Part shown: positions 45,377 through 53,939 of the stretch, piece by piece
How positions within the stretch are numbered: position 1 is the stretch's first letter
Layout: each line of letters opens with the position of its first letter
Source of the DNA: Metabacillus sp. FJAT-52054
Lineage (GTDB): Bacteria; Bacillota; Bacilli; Bacillales; Bacillaceae
Direction: 5' to 3'
NCBI RefSeq assembly: GCF_037201815.1
Contig: NZ_CP147407.1
Span: 558,001 to 622,000 of the forward strand
Length of the DNA: 64,000 nt
Position numbers and translations under genes: made by a program
Notes under the pieces: model-generated
What the model saw: the letters and a program-made list of their open reading frames with translations, nothing else
Database searches by the model: none
What the model was told of the DNA's origin: nothing

Positions 45377-45484
45377 ATGGCAAAGCAAAATAAATCAGGC
45401 GGAAGCCACACGAAGCAAAACTCCAAAAGCAAGCCGTCCAACAAAACGAGCTCCAGTGCAAACGGCCAGAATGGTTACCATTAA
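45377..45484 (+). CDS. 35-aa hydrophilic low-complexity protein
   Basis: MAKQNKSGGSHTKQNSKSKP and on, almost only K, N, S, T, G and Q, ending GQNGYH. AGGAGGG lies 6 nt before the ATG and a terminator follows. The composition resembles minor small spore proteins, but I do not recognise the family. 67 nt after yfkH. Confidence 0.6.
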   Translation: MAKQNKSGGSHTKQNSKSKPSNKTSSSANGQNGYH

Positions 45485-45491
45485 GTGTATG

Positions 45492-45521
45492 AAAAGCTGA
45501 TCCTTAGGGGTCGGCTTTTTT
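45492..45521 (+). terminator. Terminator of the 35-aa gene
   Basis: AAAGCTGATCC-TTA-GGGGTCGGCTTT then TTTT. Confidence 0.8.
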
Positions 45522-45543
45522 ATGTTTTTGCTGCAAAATGCCC

Positions 45544-45573
45544 TTTACACAAACGGAACAAACGTTCTATAAT
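45544..45573 (+). promoter_or_regulatory. LexA-controlled promoter (SOS box)
   Basis: TTTACA (45544-45549), 18 bp, TATAAT (45568-45573). The core SOS box GAACAAACGTTC (45556-45567) fills the spacer and abuts -10. It fits the Bacillus LexA core GAACRNRYGTTY at every position. Confidence 0.75.
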
Positions 45574-45603
45574 AAAAGAACACATTAAATTTGCAATTTA
45601 GGT

Positions 45604-45628
45604 ATTTAAATATAAATAAAGCGGGTAT
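45604..45628 (+). promoter_or_regulatory. sigma-B-type promoter
   Basis: ATTTAA, 13 bp, GGGTAT: one mismatch to the sigma-B consensus. It lies 31 bp downstream of the SOS promoter and points the same way. Confidence 0.6.
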
Positions 45629-45856
45629 ACGTAGAGTAGAGTAAAAAACAAGGAGCTTGCCGCTGCTTTATAGGCCATCTTAACGTCGTTTTTTGTGAAA
45701 AAAGTTCAGCCTAAGGTAGCTGGACAAGATTGGAATTTAAAAGTATGGTATTGATAGATGAACAAGCCTGCATTGCGGGAACGGCATTCCTTGTCAGATC
45801 AGCATAGTCTTCCGCTAAATGTCACGGAAATTTGTGAAATGGAGAGGCGATCGATA
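45629..45856 (+). other. Long leader between the promoters and the 45-aa gene
   Basis: About 230 nt that would be transcribed from either promoter. It contains the A/T hairpin TTTTTTGTGAAAAAA near 45691-45705 but no clear coding frame with a ribosome site. Could be a 5' UTR or a small RNA. Confidence 0.4.
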
Positions 45857-45994
45857 ATGAAAACAGGGACTAGAATAAAAAGACTTGAAGCATTCGTTGA
45901 AAAGTATAAAAAGCTGGGCATGCGAATCGAAATCGCGAAGTCTCGAACGGAATGGTCGGATGAGACGAAAAGCTTAGTTGCTCTGAAGCCATAA
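45857..45994 (+). CDS. 45-aa basic protein, SOS/stress-linked by context
   Basis: MKTGTRIKRLEAFVEKYKKL and on, ending SLVALKP. GGAGAGG lies 9 nt upstream and a strong terminator follows. Basic N-terminus with an amphipathic helix (about 5-25), no membrane helix, no cysteine. Not a recognised family. The only promoters upstream are the SOS-type and sigma-B-type ones. Confidence 0.6.
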   Translation: MKTGTRIKRLEAFVEKYKKLGMRIEIAKSRTEWSDETKSLVALKP

Positions 45995-46030
45995 AAAATC
46001 ACCCTCCAACTGCCGGGTGATTTTTTTTTT
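45993..46030. terminator. Bidirectional terminator
   Basis: AAAAAATCACCC/GGGTGATTTTTTTTTT between convergent small genes. Confidence 0.9.
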
Positions 46031-46035
46031 GCCTT

Positions 46036-46182
46036 TTATTCGCCCATTTCAATGTTCCGGCTGTAAACATTCGAGTAAATATGTTCCACTTCTTCATCCG
46101 TCATGTACATGAACATTTCCCGATCCATCTCTTTCATCGCTGCAATATACTCCACCATGTTTTTCCGTTCTTGTCTGCTCAT
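46036..46182 (-). CDS. BH0509-family small protein
   Basis: 48 aa from the second ATG after AAGGAG: MSRQERKNMVEYIAAMKEMD..., then YMTDEEVEHIYSNVY. The pair SRxERKNMxEYI and MTDEEVExIY is what I recall for BH0509-family proteins of Bacilli, whose function is unknown. It lies between a terminator and array C. Confidence 0.7.
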   Translation of the reverse strand: MSRQERKNMVEYIAAMKEMDREMFMYMTDEEVEHIYSNVYSRNIEMGE

Positions 46183-46306
46183 TCTCATCCGCTCCTTTTT
46201 TGTTATGATACAGATTATTATTTATATTTGTATTATATAACAGATAATTCAGAATGTTCAACTGTTTTTTTTAAAGGGGCATTTTTCTTTACTCATCGCA
46301 GTCTAA

Positions 46307-47092
46307 GCTGTCCGTACGAAATAATTTGTCTAATGGAGCACTTTATTTGTCCGACCGGCATACTAATTTAGCCGTTCCAGCCTGGAATTTAGCCGGTGGA
46401 GACAGGAATCTGTCCGTTCGAAATAATTTGTCTGATGGCGCACGTAATTTGTCCAATGGCGCAGTTTATTTGTCCGACCGGCATACTAATTTAGCCGTTC
46501 CAGCCCGGAATTTAGCCGATCAGGCCAGGAATCTATCCGTTCGAATTAATTTGTCCGACCGGCATGCCAATTTAGCCGATTGGGCATAGAATCTGTCCGT
46601 TCCAATTAATTTGTCCGATGGCGCACGTAATTTGTCCGAGCGGCGTCCGAATTTAGCCGTTGCAGCTTGGAATTTAGCCGATCGGGCCAGGAATCTGTCC
46701 GTTTGAATTAATTTGTCCGATGGCGCCGTTTATTTGTCCAACCGGCCTCTGAATTTAGCCGATTGAGCCTGGAATCTGTCCGATCGAATTAATTTGTCCG
46801 ATGGCGTACGTAATTTGTCCGATGGCGTACGTAATTTGTCCGAGCGGCGTCCGAATTTAGCCGTTGCAGCCTGGAATTTAGCCGATCGGGCCAGGAATCT
46901 GTCCATCCGGATTAATTTGTCCGAGCGGCGTCCGAATTTAGCCGATTGAGCCTGGAATTTAGCCGATCGGGCCAGGAATCTGTCCGTCCGGATTAATTTG
47001 TCCGATGGCGCACCTAAATTGTCCAATCGGTCCCCGAATTTATCCGTTCCAGCCTGGAATTTAGCTGATCGGGCTTGGAACTGTCCCGCCAA
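46307..47092. repeat. Array C: about 37 modules of 21 (some 18) bp, cores TTTGTCCGA and TTTAGCCGA
   Basis: Modules run [T/G]AATTT(G/A)(T/G)CC-G plus 10-11 variable bases, e.g. TAATTTGTCCGATGGCGCACG, GAATTTAGCCGATCGGGCCAG, with a recurring 18-bp module GAATCTGTCCGTTCGAAT between blocks. The step is 21 bp with regular 18-bp steps, as in array A. Reading frames on both strands stay open for up to about 120 codons as heptad-like repeats but have no ribosome sites. It lies after the yfkF terminator and before BH0509. Confidence 0.9.
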
Positions 47093-47100
47093 CCTCATAA

Positions 47101-47139
47101 AAAAACAGCCGCCTATTGCTTGCAGGCGGCTGTTTTTTC
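47101..47139 (-). terminator. Terminator of yfkF
   Basis: AAAAAACAGCCGCC/GGCGGCTGTTTTTT; the stop codon is in the loop side of the hairpin. Confidence 0.88.
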
Positions 47140-48276
47140 CTGTTCATTGTTTTTTTGGAACGCATAGACCCCAATGACGATGAGAAGCAGCATGGCGATG
47201 ATGTAAAAGAAGTTGCTTCCCGGGATAAGCTCCATATAAAGTCCTCCGATTACGGGTCCGCTGATGCTGCCAATGCTGAAACAGATTCCGCATAGTAGAT
47301 TTCCTGCCGGCAGCAAATGCTTTGGAAGCAGGTCTGCCATATAGGTGAGGCCGAGGGAGAACGTCGATCCGAGCACCATGCCGGCAATAAAGAAACAAAC
47401 AAGCAGCAGGATGAAAGATTGGGTGAAGCTTGCTGCTGTGAAGCCCAGGAATCCGATAAACAAAACGATCGGAATCGTCCGTTTTCGTCCGAACTTATCA
47501 CTTAGAATACCGAGCGGGAGCTGAAATATGATGCCACCTACTGCAAACGCCGGAAGAAGGATGGCAACATTTTCAGGAGAGAACCCTTGCCTTAATGCAT
47601 AAACCGGGTAGTTTCCGTTTAACGATGACTCCAGGAATCCGTATATAAATGGAGGAAGAAAGGCAATCCATGAAAGCTTCCATGCATCCTTGAAGCGTGC
47701 AGTGCTTCCGGAAGTGCCTGAAACCTGGTGCTCCGGGAAGTCATTTCTTAACAGAAAGGCAAGTCCCCAAATAACAAGACTAATGAATCCGCTGATGATA
47801 AAAGGCAGGTTTGGATTTACTGCCGCTGCACCGGTCAGGATAGGACCGGCGGCAAAACCGAGTCCGAAGCAGATTCCATACAGGGAAATGTTCTTCCCTC
47901 TGTTTTGGTCAGAAGAAATGGATGTAATCCATGTTTGGGTTGAAAAGTGGAGCATGTGATCCCCAATTCCAACGAGCAGCCTGAGGACAAACCAAATCCA
48001 GAATGACTGGAGAACCGGGAAGGCAAAAAGGCTGGCCATTACGAGAAAGCCTCCGATAATTATCATTTTTTTATAGCCGAGTTTTTGCAAAGGCTTTTCC
48101 ATAAAAGGAGATGCCAGCAATACTCCAATATAAAGTCCGGTCGCGTGCAATCCGTTTAAAGACGAGGGGTACCCCTGCTGTTCAAAAAGAATGGCGATGA
48201 CAGGGAGAAGCATGCCTTGAGAAAAACCGGAGACGGTCACGATGCTGATTAAAATGGCAAAACGCAATTTATTCAT
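47113..48276 (-). CDS. yfkF: MFS transporter (YfkF-like)
   Basis: 387 aa, about 12 helices. Motif A variants MEKPLQKLGYKKMI and LGILSDKFGRKRTI; arginine-containing TM4 (FVLRLLVGIGDHMLHF). Position between yfkH and yfkE and length match B. subtilis YfkF, annotated as a multidrug-type exporter. Substrate unproven. Confidence 0.85.
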   Translation of the reverse strand: MNKLRFAILISIVTVSGFSQGMLLPVIAILFEQQGYPSSLNGLHATGLYIGVLLASPFMEKPLQKLGYKKMIIIGGFLVMASLFAFPVLQSFWIWFVLRLLVGIGDHMLHFSTQTWITSISSDQNRGKNISLYGICFGLGFAAGPILTGAAAVNPNLPFIISGFISLVIWGLAFLLRNDFPEHQVSGTSGSTARFKDAWKLSWIAFLPPFIYGFLESSLNGNYPVYALRQGFSPENVAILLPAFAVGGIIFQLPLGILSDKFGRKRTIPIVLFIGFLGFTAASFTQSFILLLVCFFIAGMVLGSTFSLGLTYMADLLPKHLLPAGNLLCGICFSIGSISGPVIGGLYMELIPGSNFFYIIAMLLLIVIGVYAFQKNNEQEKTAACKQ

Positions 48277-48399
48277 ATGTTAAACCCCGCTGTTGTAAAT
48301 TTCTCACTTATTTTAGCGTATCACCGCCAGTGTTAGCAGGCAACATATTTCAGCATATTGAAGAAAAAGGATAAGATAAGGAAAAAGGAGGGATTGGCC

Positions 48400-48783
48400 A
48401 TGAACTTTAAAATGACGGAAAAAGGATTTTCATCGGAAGTAGAATTCGGGAATCTGCAGGTTTCAGGAGATGAGCAGCATGGCTTCAGACCCTATCAGCT
48501 GATGGTTGCCTCCATTGCGGTATGCAGCGGAGGAGTACTCCGGAAGATCCTTGAAAAGAAGCGGCTTGAAATAGAGGATATTCAGATTGAGGCGAACGCA
48601 CAAAGAAATGAAGCAGAAGCGAACCGGATTGAGAGGATCCACGTCCACTTTACGATTAAAGGGAAGAACCTGAAGGAAGAGTCTATGAAGAAAGCAATGG
48701 AGCTAACCCGTAAAAACTGTTCGATGGTCCGGTCTGTGGAGGACAGCATCGAAATTAAGGAAACGTTTGAAATTGTTGAGTAA
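48400..48783 (+). CDS. OsmC family protein
   Basis: 127 aa from the ATG after AAGGAGGG. OsmC fold: RPYQLMVASIAVCSGGVLRKILEKK holds the first reactive Cys, and RKNCSMVRSVEDSIEI holds the second. OsmC/Ohr proteins reduce organic peroxides through a Cys pair. Here the first motif (VASIAVCSG) fits OsmC rather than Ohr. Divergent from yfkF. Confidence 0.87.
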   Translation: MNFKMTEKGFSSEVEFGNLQVSGDEQHGFRPYQLMVASIAVCSGGVLRKILEKKRLEIEDIQIEANAQRNEAEANRIERIHVHFTIKGKNLKEESMKKAMELTRKNCSMVRSVEDSIEIKETFEIVE

Positions 48784-48784
48784 G

Positions 48785-48817
48785 AGGCCGGTTCCCCAGG
48801 GAGCCGGTCTTTTTTTG
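48785..48817 (+). terminator. Terminator of the OsmC gene
   Basis: GGCCGGTTCCC/GGGAGCCGGTC then TTTTTTT. Confidence 0.85.
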
Positions 48818-48845
48818 GTATGAAGTGAACGGTTCAAGGCTAAAT

Positions 48846-48872
48846 TGAAAAAGACGGTCAAATATGACCGTC
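48846..48872 (-). terminator. Terminator of the PNPOx-like gene
   Basis: GACGGTCA/TGACCGTC, minus-strand T-run. Confidence 0.85.
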
Positions 48873-48876
48873 CTCC

Positions 48877-49299
48877 TCAATCCATCGTAAGTGTTTCCGG
48901 CTCTTCGCCGGCTTTTGAGAAATAGCAGAACTTTTCAGGTTCGAGCTTTAATAGCAAAAAATCAGGATCGTCAGGGCTTTTGATCCAATCCTTTAACTTC
49001 TCGTTCCAAAACTTTTCTTTGAGTGATGAGGACTCTTCAACCGAGGCGTTTGCTTCGATCTCTGCATACTCATCCCGGAAGCCATTTCCTTCAAGCCCCA
49101 GCAATAGATGAACAGCCGGATTTTCGCGGATATCCTCTGCTTTATGGGTTTTTTTACTCGTTGCCGTATAAAGGGTTAAGCCCTGATGAAAAAACAGCAT
49201 AAAACGGGAGTAGGGCTTTCCGTTCCGAACCGTTGCCATCGATCCGATCTGATGGTTGTCGAGAAGCTTCATGATTTTCTCTTCAAGCTGAGCAGACAT
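48877..49299 (-). CDS. Pyridoxamine 5'-phosphate oxidase-fold protein (general stress protein 26 type)
   Basis: 140 aa from the ATG after AAGGAGG. Split-barrel flavin-binding fold: IGSMATVRNGKPYSRFMLFFHQG, YTATSKKTHKAEDIRENPAVHLLLG, then EIEANASVEE. Members bind FMN or F420-like cofactors; the GS26 subgroup is stress-induced in B. subtilis. Monocistronic and divergent from yfkE. Confidence 0.85.
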   Translation of the reverse strand: MSAQLEEKIMKLLDNHQIGSMATVRNGKPYSRFMLFFHQGLTLYTATSKKTHKAEDIRENPAVHLLLGLEGNGFRDEYAEIEANASVEESSSLKEKFWNEKLKDWIKSPDDPDFLLLKLEPEKFCYFSKAGEEPETLTMD

Positions 49300-49411
49300 T
49301 TTATCAATCCTCCTTGCTTTCAAGGTTAATTTGCAACAAAAACGGGGAAACATACATGAGGGTCAGCATTTGGAAATACATATTAATGATCATGGAAAGT
49401 AAGGTGAAGGT

Positions 49412-50467
49412 ATGGTAAATCGAATTTTTCTTATTGCAGTTATAGCTGGAATTCCGCTGTCTGTTCTTGGCAGCCTGCTTCATTGGCCTTCTTTGATCAT
49501 GTTCGCCGTTTACTGTCTGACGATTATCGCATTGGCGGGCTTTATGGGAAGAGCGACCGAAAGTCTGGCCATAGTAGCTGGTCCGAGAATTGGGGGACTA
49601 TTAAATGCGACATTCGGGAACGCTGTTGAGCTGATTATCTCAATATTTGCCCTGCAGGCAGGTTTAAACGGAGTCGTTCTCGCTTCATTAACTGGTTCCG
49701 TTATTGGAAACCTTCTTCTTGTCGGGGGCCTATCCTTCCTTATTGGCGGACTAAAGTACAAGAGGCAAGAGTTCAACGTCTACGATGCGAGACACAACTC
49801 AGGACTGCTGATTTTCTCAATCATCGTTGCCTTCGTTATTCCGGAGGTGTTCTCCATGGACATGGATGAGGGCAAGACCCTGACGTTCAGTGTGGGGATT
49901 TCCATCATCCTGATTTTGCTGTATCTTTTTGCCCTGTTCTTCAAGCTGGTGACTCACCGCGGGGTGTATAAGCATAAAACAGATGAAGCGGGTGAACACG
50001 AGGAACCGGAGTGGGGGGCAAAGAAAGCAACCCTTGTCCTTCTTCTTGCCACAATCGCTGTTGCTTATGTTTCTGAAAATCTTGTGCACACATTTGAAGA
50101 AGTAGGAGAAACACTGGGCTGGAGCGAGCTGTTTATCGGGATTATCATCGTTGCCATCGTCGGGAATGCAGCGGAGCACGCATCCGCAATTGTTATGGCC
50201 TATAAAAACAAAATGAACGTTGCCGTGGAAATTGCCGTAGGATCTACGCTGCAAATCGCCATGTTTGTAGCGCCTCTGCTTGTTTTGCTTTCACTAATGT
50301 TTGAAAATAACCTTACGCTTGTCTTTACCATGCCAGAGCTCATCTCCATGGTTACAGCCGTCTTTTTAACGATTATCCTGACTAACGACGGGGATACAAA
50401 CTGGTTTGAAGGAGCAACACTGCTCGCGGCTTACTTTATTATGGGGATTGGGTTTTATTTGCTATAA
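49412..50467 (+). CDS. yfkE: Ca2+/H+ antiporter (CAX family, YfkE)
   Basis: 351 aa, the size of B. subtilis YfkE. The two alpha-repeats are clear: LLNATFGNAVELIISIFAL and VGNAAEHASAIVMAYKNKM, each with the GNA(V/A)E Ca2+-binding core. A short acidic cytoplasmic loop (KTDEAGEHEEPEW) separates the halves. It expels Ca2+ in exchange for H+. Confidence 0.95.
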   Translation: MVNRIFLIAVIAGIPLSVLGSLLHWPSLIMFAVYCLTIIALAGFMGRATESLAIVAGPRIGGLLNATFGNAVELIISIFALQAGLNGVVLASLTGSVIGNLLLVGGLSFLIGGLKYKRQEFNVYDARHNSGLLIFSIIVAFVIPEVFSMDMDEGKTLTFSVGISIILILLYLFALFFKLVTHRGVYKHKTDEAGEHEEPEWGAKKATLVLLLATIAVAYVSENLVHTFEEVGETLGWSELFIGIIIVAIVGNAAEHASAIVMAYKNKMNVAVEIAVGSTLQIAMFVAPLLVLLSLMFENNLTLVFTMPELISMVTAVFLTIILTNDGDTNWFEGATLLAAYFIMGIGFYLL

Positions 50468-50471
50468 GGAT

Positions 50472-50507
50472 GAGAGAACTCCCGGGTGTGGGGGTTCTCT
50501 TTTTTTA
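50472..50507 (+). terminator. Terminator of yfkE
   Basis: GAGAACTCCC/GGGGGTTCTC then TTTTTTT. Confidence 0.85.
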
Positions 50508-50511
50508 ATAG

Positions 50512-51132
50512 TCAGCGCTTAAACACACGATCCATCTCTTCGCGATTATACTCTAAAAGCCAATCGCGATATTCTTCATATAGAAACCGGATCGTTTCTT
50601 TATCGGATCCTAAAACATCACATCCCTGGTCATCGTACATATGAAAAATCATTTTCTTAGAAAGGTTAACAAAATAAAGATCATAGCCAATCTGAGGTTT
50701 GGTTTTCAGAATAGTAGAAGGGTGTCGGAAATCCTTGTAGCCAATGGCTTTTAGAAGCTTTGTGTACCGAATATCATATTTTTTGCAGGGAAGCAAATAT
50801 CTGTGAGTGACACCATCTTCTTCTGAGCCTCTTTTTAAAACTGAATGCTGCAGTTTGTATAGCTGCTGTCTCTGTTTTATGTATTTTGGGTACACGTTTA
50901 AATGGAAAGTGCTGCTGCCGTAAACATCCGTAATGAAAAGGATGTCATCTTCCTCAGCAAAAACCCGGTTGAACAGTGTTATAGCACGCTCATGCATTTG
51001 CTGAAAGCATGGCTCTTCATTCGAATTGGAGTGCGCCCAAAGTTCAAACCGAATGCTCTGTTCCCATGAATAAAATAAACCGGGAGATAAAGAAAGGCCT
51101 TTAAAATACGCCTTAAAAAAGTTGGTTATCAT
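50512..51132 (-). CDS. DUF3885-type protein
   Basis: 206 aa, cytoplasmic. The pattern FNRVFAEEDDILFITDVYG, KRGSEEDGVTHRYLLPCKKYDIRYTKLLKAIGYKDF and YDLYFVNLSKKMIFHMYDDQGCDVLGSD...IRFLYEEYRDWLLEYNR is what I recall for DUF3885, often found as an immunity-like protein in Bacilli. No toxin gene is next to it. A strong hairpin lies just upstream of the start. Confidence 0.7.
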   Translation of the reverse strand: MITNFFKAYFKGLSLSPGLFYSWEQSIRFELWAHSNSNEEPCFQQMHERAITLFNRVFAEEDDILFITDVYGSSTFHLNVYPKYIKQRQQLYKLQHSVLKRGSEEDGVTHRYLLPCKKYDIRYTKLLKAIGYKDFRHPSTILKTKPQIGYDLYFVNLSKKMIFHMYDDQGCDVLGSDKETIRFLYEEYRDWLLEYNREEMDRVFKR

Positions 51133-51146
51133 ATATTCTCCTTATA

Positions 51147-51180
51147 GAAAAAAAGCGGCTGACTCCATTCAGAGTCAGCC
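51147..51180 (-). terminator. Terminator-like hairpin upstream of the DUF3885 gene
   Basis: GGCTGACTC/GAGTCAGCC followed on the minus strand by TTTTTTT, only 15 nt before the DUF3885 start codon; a second terminator for copCD lies 100 nt further upstream. Possible attenuator. Confidence 0.75.
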
Positions 51181-51280
51181 AAAAATTTGTAGGACGAAAC
51201 CACAATCACACTTTAGGTTGCTTACTGCTATCATATAATTTTAGATTAAATTTGTAAATATTCAGATAAATATTTTTTTG

Positions 51281-51310
51281 AAAAAAAAGAGGGTGAAGTC
51301 TGCCCTCTTT
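51281..51310 (-). terminator. Terminator of copC-copD
   Basis: AAAGAGGG/CCCTCTTT, minus-strand T-run of 8; contains the copD stop codon. Confidence 0.88.
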
Positions 51311-52382
51311 AAATACTTGCCATGATAAAGAGATAAGAAGAGACTGTGAACAGCAGCCCCAAAATAAATGCGGGGATAGCCGGTCCATTTTTCCGGAACT
51401 GAAGGATTAGCAGGGTTAAAAAGAGAACGGCGAGCAGTCCGAATAAAAAGCTAAGCCCCCCAAATGCAAATCCAATCTGACTGTCAGCCGACAGGAGCTG
51501 GAACAATGGGGAAATCCCATCGCTCACTTTCGTTACCTCAATATTATGCGGAGGCTCCTGCTGTCCAAGGAGACCGGTAACCGGAAAGACGATCAGCAGA
51601 AACAGGCTCTCTGTTTTCGTCCATCTTCGGGGATCTCCTTCGCTGCCCTTTTTAAGCCGTCTCTTCATATAAAATCCATTTAAAAATCCGAAGACGAGAA
51701 CCGGTATAATGATTAAATGCTTAATCAGTAAATACTGCCCGTAATTTAGTGCCCAGGTTTGCGGATATTCAGCGACGTTCATCAGCAGCGTCATCAGCAG
51801 AAACCCTGTGAAAATAACAAGGACCACCAGAATCATTGCAACAGGCGTAAACCATTTTAACAAGGACAGCCAATTCCTGCTGTTTTTTGAGAACCAGCTG
51901 ACCTGCAGCAAAATTCCGATCCATACACTCATCGTCAAAAAGTGAATGGCGTGGTAAAGGATCCCGTATCCGCTCAGTGAAGAGGTATGGCTGTTCACAC
52001 TAATTGAAAAGATAAGGGATATCACGAAAAATAAAGAAATGGACCGATACTGGACGTCATCAAATATCGGCGCAAAGGTAATAAATAAATAAAACATGAT
52101 AATTAGGACAAGTGCGAGTGCCCACATTTGGCCAATTTGAAAATCCTTGATTACCTGAACAATGGCTCCGAAGAATCCTTTCGTTTCATAAAAGCGGGAA
52201 GCAAGCTCGAGCACAGGAGAAAATGAAAAAACAGCGACTCCAAGCGTTGCGAGCTGCATCCAGTGTTTCGGCACATGAATGTCCGGCTTCTTGGATTCTG
52301 GTATGTAAGACATAAAGAGGGCTCCCATCAGAATGGAAAAGCTGAGATACAGCCCAACTTCAGAAAGCATAATCCAAACCAT
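51309..52382 (-). CDS. copD: CopD-like copper import/resistance membrane protein
   Basis: 357 aa with about nine helices. The CopD domain has HAIHFLTMSVWIGILLQVSWF (metal-binding His) and a late LNYGQYLLIKHLIIIPVLVFGFLNG helix. It starts 1 nt after the copC stop. In B. subtilis the equivalent YcnJ is a fused CopC-CopD copper importer; here the parts are separate. Confidence 0.88.
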   Translation of the reverse strand: MVWIMLSEVGLYLSFSILMGALFMSYIPESKKPDIHVPKHWMQLATLGVAVFSFSPVLELASRFYETKGFFGAIVQVIKDFQIGQMWALALVLIIMFYLFITFAPIFDDVQYRSISLFFVISLIFSISVNSHTSSLSGYGILYHAIHFLTMSVWIGILLQVSWFSKNSRNWLSLLKWFTPVAMILVVLVIFTGFLLMTLLMNVAEYPQTWALNYGQYLLIKHLIIIPVLVFGFLNGFYMKRRLKKGSEGDPRRWTKTESLFLLIVFPVTGLLGQQEPPHNIEVTKVSDGISPLFQLLSADSQIGFAFGGLSFLFGLLAVLFLTLLILQFRKNGPAIPAFILGLLFTVSSYLFIMASI

Positions 52383-52383
52383 A

Positions 52384-52938
52384 TTAGCGACGGCCTTTTC
52401 TTACCGAGAAGAAGATCGCAGCAACTGCAGCAATAGCAAGGATGGATCCGATGATGACCATGGTGCTGTCACCGGAAGGCGTTTCAGAGGCTGTTTTTTC
52501 TTTCGCAGCAGGTTCTTCTTTTTTCTCAGCAGCAGGCTCTTTCTTCTTGTCTTCGGCAGGTGGCTGTTCTTCCTGGACAGGGGCTGGAACGTTTAATGTA
52601 AACTCCAGGGAATCTTTGATCACATGGCCGTCTGCTCCAACAATATCCCAGCTAACCGTGTAAGATCCGTTTTCCACTTGCTCGGGCAGCTGCCCGGTAA
52701 GTGTGCTGCCGTTTATCTGTATATTTTCGACTGGAACCTCTGTCTTCCCGTCTTTCAGCACTTTAAACGCACTGGACTCCTCAACCTCTGTATTAAACGT
52801 AAGCTGAATCTCATCCAATTTTTCCGTCACCGTCGAGCCCTTCTCTGGGTTCGAACTTTCCAATGTGGAATGAGCCAGAGCCCCGGTCTGATGAAAGGTG
52901 AATAAGGCAAAAAGAAAAAGAACGATGATTTTTTTCAT
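52384..52938 (-). CDS. copC: CopC-like copper-binding protein, membrane anchored
   Basis: 184 aa. Signal peptide ends ...TGALA|HSTLESSNPEKGS, leaving an N-terminal His, the Cu(II) ligand. CopC beta-sandwich to about residue 115 with the second ligand pair D-x-H in GADGHVIKDSL. A Pro/Lys/Glu-rich linker (about 118-155) and a C-terminal helix (MVIIGSILAIAAVAAIFF) tether it. GAAAGGAG precedes the ATG. Delivers copper to CopD by family analogy. Confidence 0.9.
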   Translation of the reverse strand: MKKIIVLFLFALFTFHQTGALAHSTLESSNPEKGSTVTEKLDEIQLTFNTEVEESSAFKVLKDGKTEVPVENIQINGSTLTGQLPEQVENGSYTVSWDIVGADGHVIKDSLEFTLNVPAPVQEEQPPAEDKKKEPAAEKKEEPAAKEKTASETPSGDSTMVIIGSILAIAAVAAIFFSVRKGRR

Positions 52939-53102
52939 AAAAAAGCTCCTTTCAGGTCACTGTTTATTTTACCAATATTTCGTGTCAAAACATGCATAAA
53001 GTGTGTTGAATTGTTGAAAATCATCATTTTTTCACGGAAGATGGATAATCCGCTCAACCCCTGAAAAAACTATAGGAAAAGAAGCTGGAAGGGGACCCAC
53101 CC

Positions 53103-53891
53103 ATGAAAATGAAACGAATCACCATTTGTGTAGCCGTGCTATTATCCGTTTGTTTTTCAAGCATCTACATGACGGAAGCGAAAACGAAAATCCCATCATC
53201 TGTACTGGACATATCCAAGGAAAATACGTATCCTAATCCGGCGCAGAACCTTCCATATCTGCAGCCGAGCGAGCTTGCAAGAGAGCTTTCCGAATCCTCC
53301 ACCGTTCCAATTGAAAATCCGAATCTCATCAAGCAGCTGAATGAAACAACGATTTCCGATTCGCCCCTTGCAGTTGGATACCGTGCGACCATCTACCTTG
53401 GCCGATGGGCACTGAACTATGAATCCAGTGAAACCACGCCACACTGGGAATACCAGCGCATCAACTCGAACCTGTCGGACAACCGCGGAGGAAAAGCAGC
53501 CGCCCAAATCCATTACAAACAAAACGACCAGAAAAAAATTAAAGGCGGCCTTACCTCTGAAGTCCCAATGGTCGAAGACGTGAAAAACATGATGCTGCTG
53601 AAAGCCATGAAGAAAACCAACCTGCCGCTCTCCTTCGAAACCATCATAGGATCCGGCACCAAAAAAGATCAAATCTACAACGTACCCGTAAAAAAAATGG
53701 GCTACCTATACGCATACGCACCGGCTATCAGCGAAAAAGGAAAAGTGACATACGGGGAAGTGTACCTCGAGCTCAAAGGAAACAAGCGAAAAATCAACGT
53801 GAAAAACGTTACCTCCCAGGGAATCGGTGCATGGATTCCGGTTCAGGACCACCTATCCTTTGGATACATGGTCTCGGATCGCCCGAGGTAA
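53103..53891 (+). CDS. yfkD: YfkD-family secreted protein
   Basis: 262 aa. Signal peptide about 1-26 (ITICVAVLLSVCFSSIYMTEA). The mature part (SVLDISKENTYPNPAQNLPYLQPSELARELSES; SPLAVGYRATIYLGRWALNYES; KMGYLYAYAPAISEKGKVTYGEVYLE) matches YfkD-like proteins of unknown function. Position next to yfkAB is as in B. subtilis. AAGGGGAC precedes the ATG. Confidence 0.9.
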   Translation: MKMKRITICVAVLLSVCFSSIYMTEAKTKIPSSVLDISKENTYPNPAQNLPYLQPSELARELSESSTVPIENPNLIKQLNETTISDSPLAVGYRATIYLGRWALNYESSETTPHWEYQRINSNLSDNRGGKAAAQIHYKQNDQKKIKGGLTSEVPMVEDVKNMMLLKAMKKTNLPLSFETIIGSGTKKDQIYNVPVKKMGYLYAYAPAISEKGKVTYGEVYLELKGNKRKINVKNVTSQGIGAWIPVQDHLSFGYMVSDRPR

Positions 53892-53900
53892 TGAGTGGGG

Positions 53901-53933
53901 AACACCGTTCAGGGGGGCTGGACGGTGTTTTTT
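53901..53933 (+). terminator. Terminator of yfkD
   Basis: AACACCGT/ACGGTGTT then TTTTTG. Confidence 0.85.
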
Positions 53934-53939
53934 GTTGGG

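Noticed and set aside
46307..47092. CRISPR-like array
   Set aside because: Cores are too short and degenerate, the step is 18-21 bp, there are no unique spacers of 30 bp and no cas genes.
46730..47098. 122-codon reverse-strand frame of KF/KL heptads
   Set aside because: Product of array C periodicity; starts next to the yfkF terminator and has no ribosome site.
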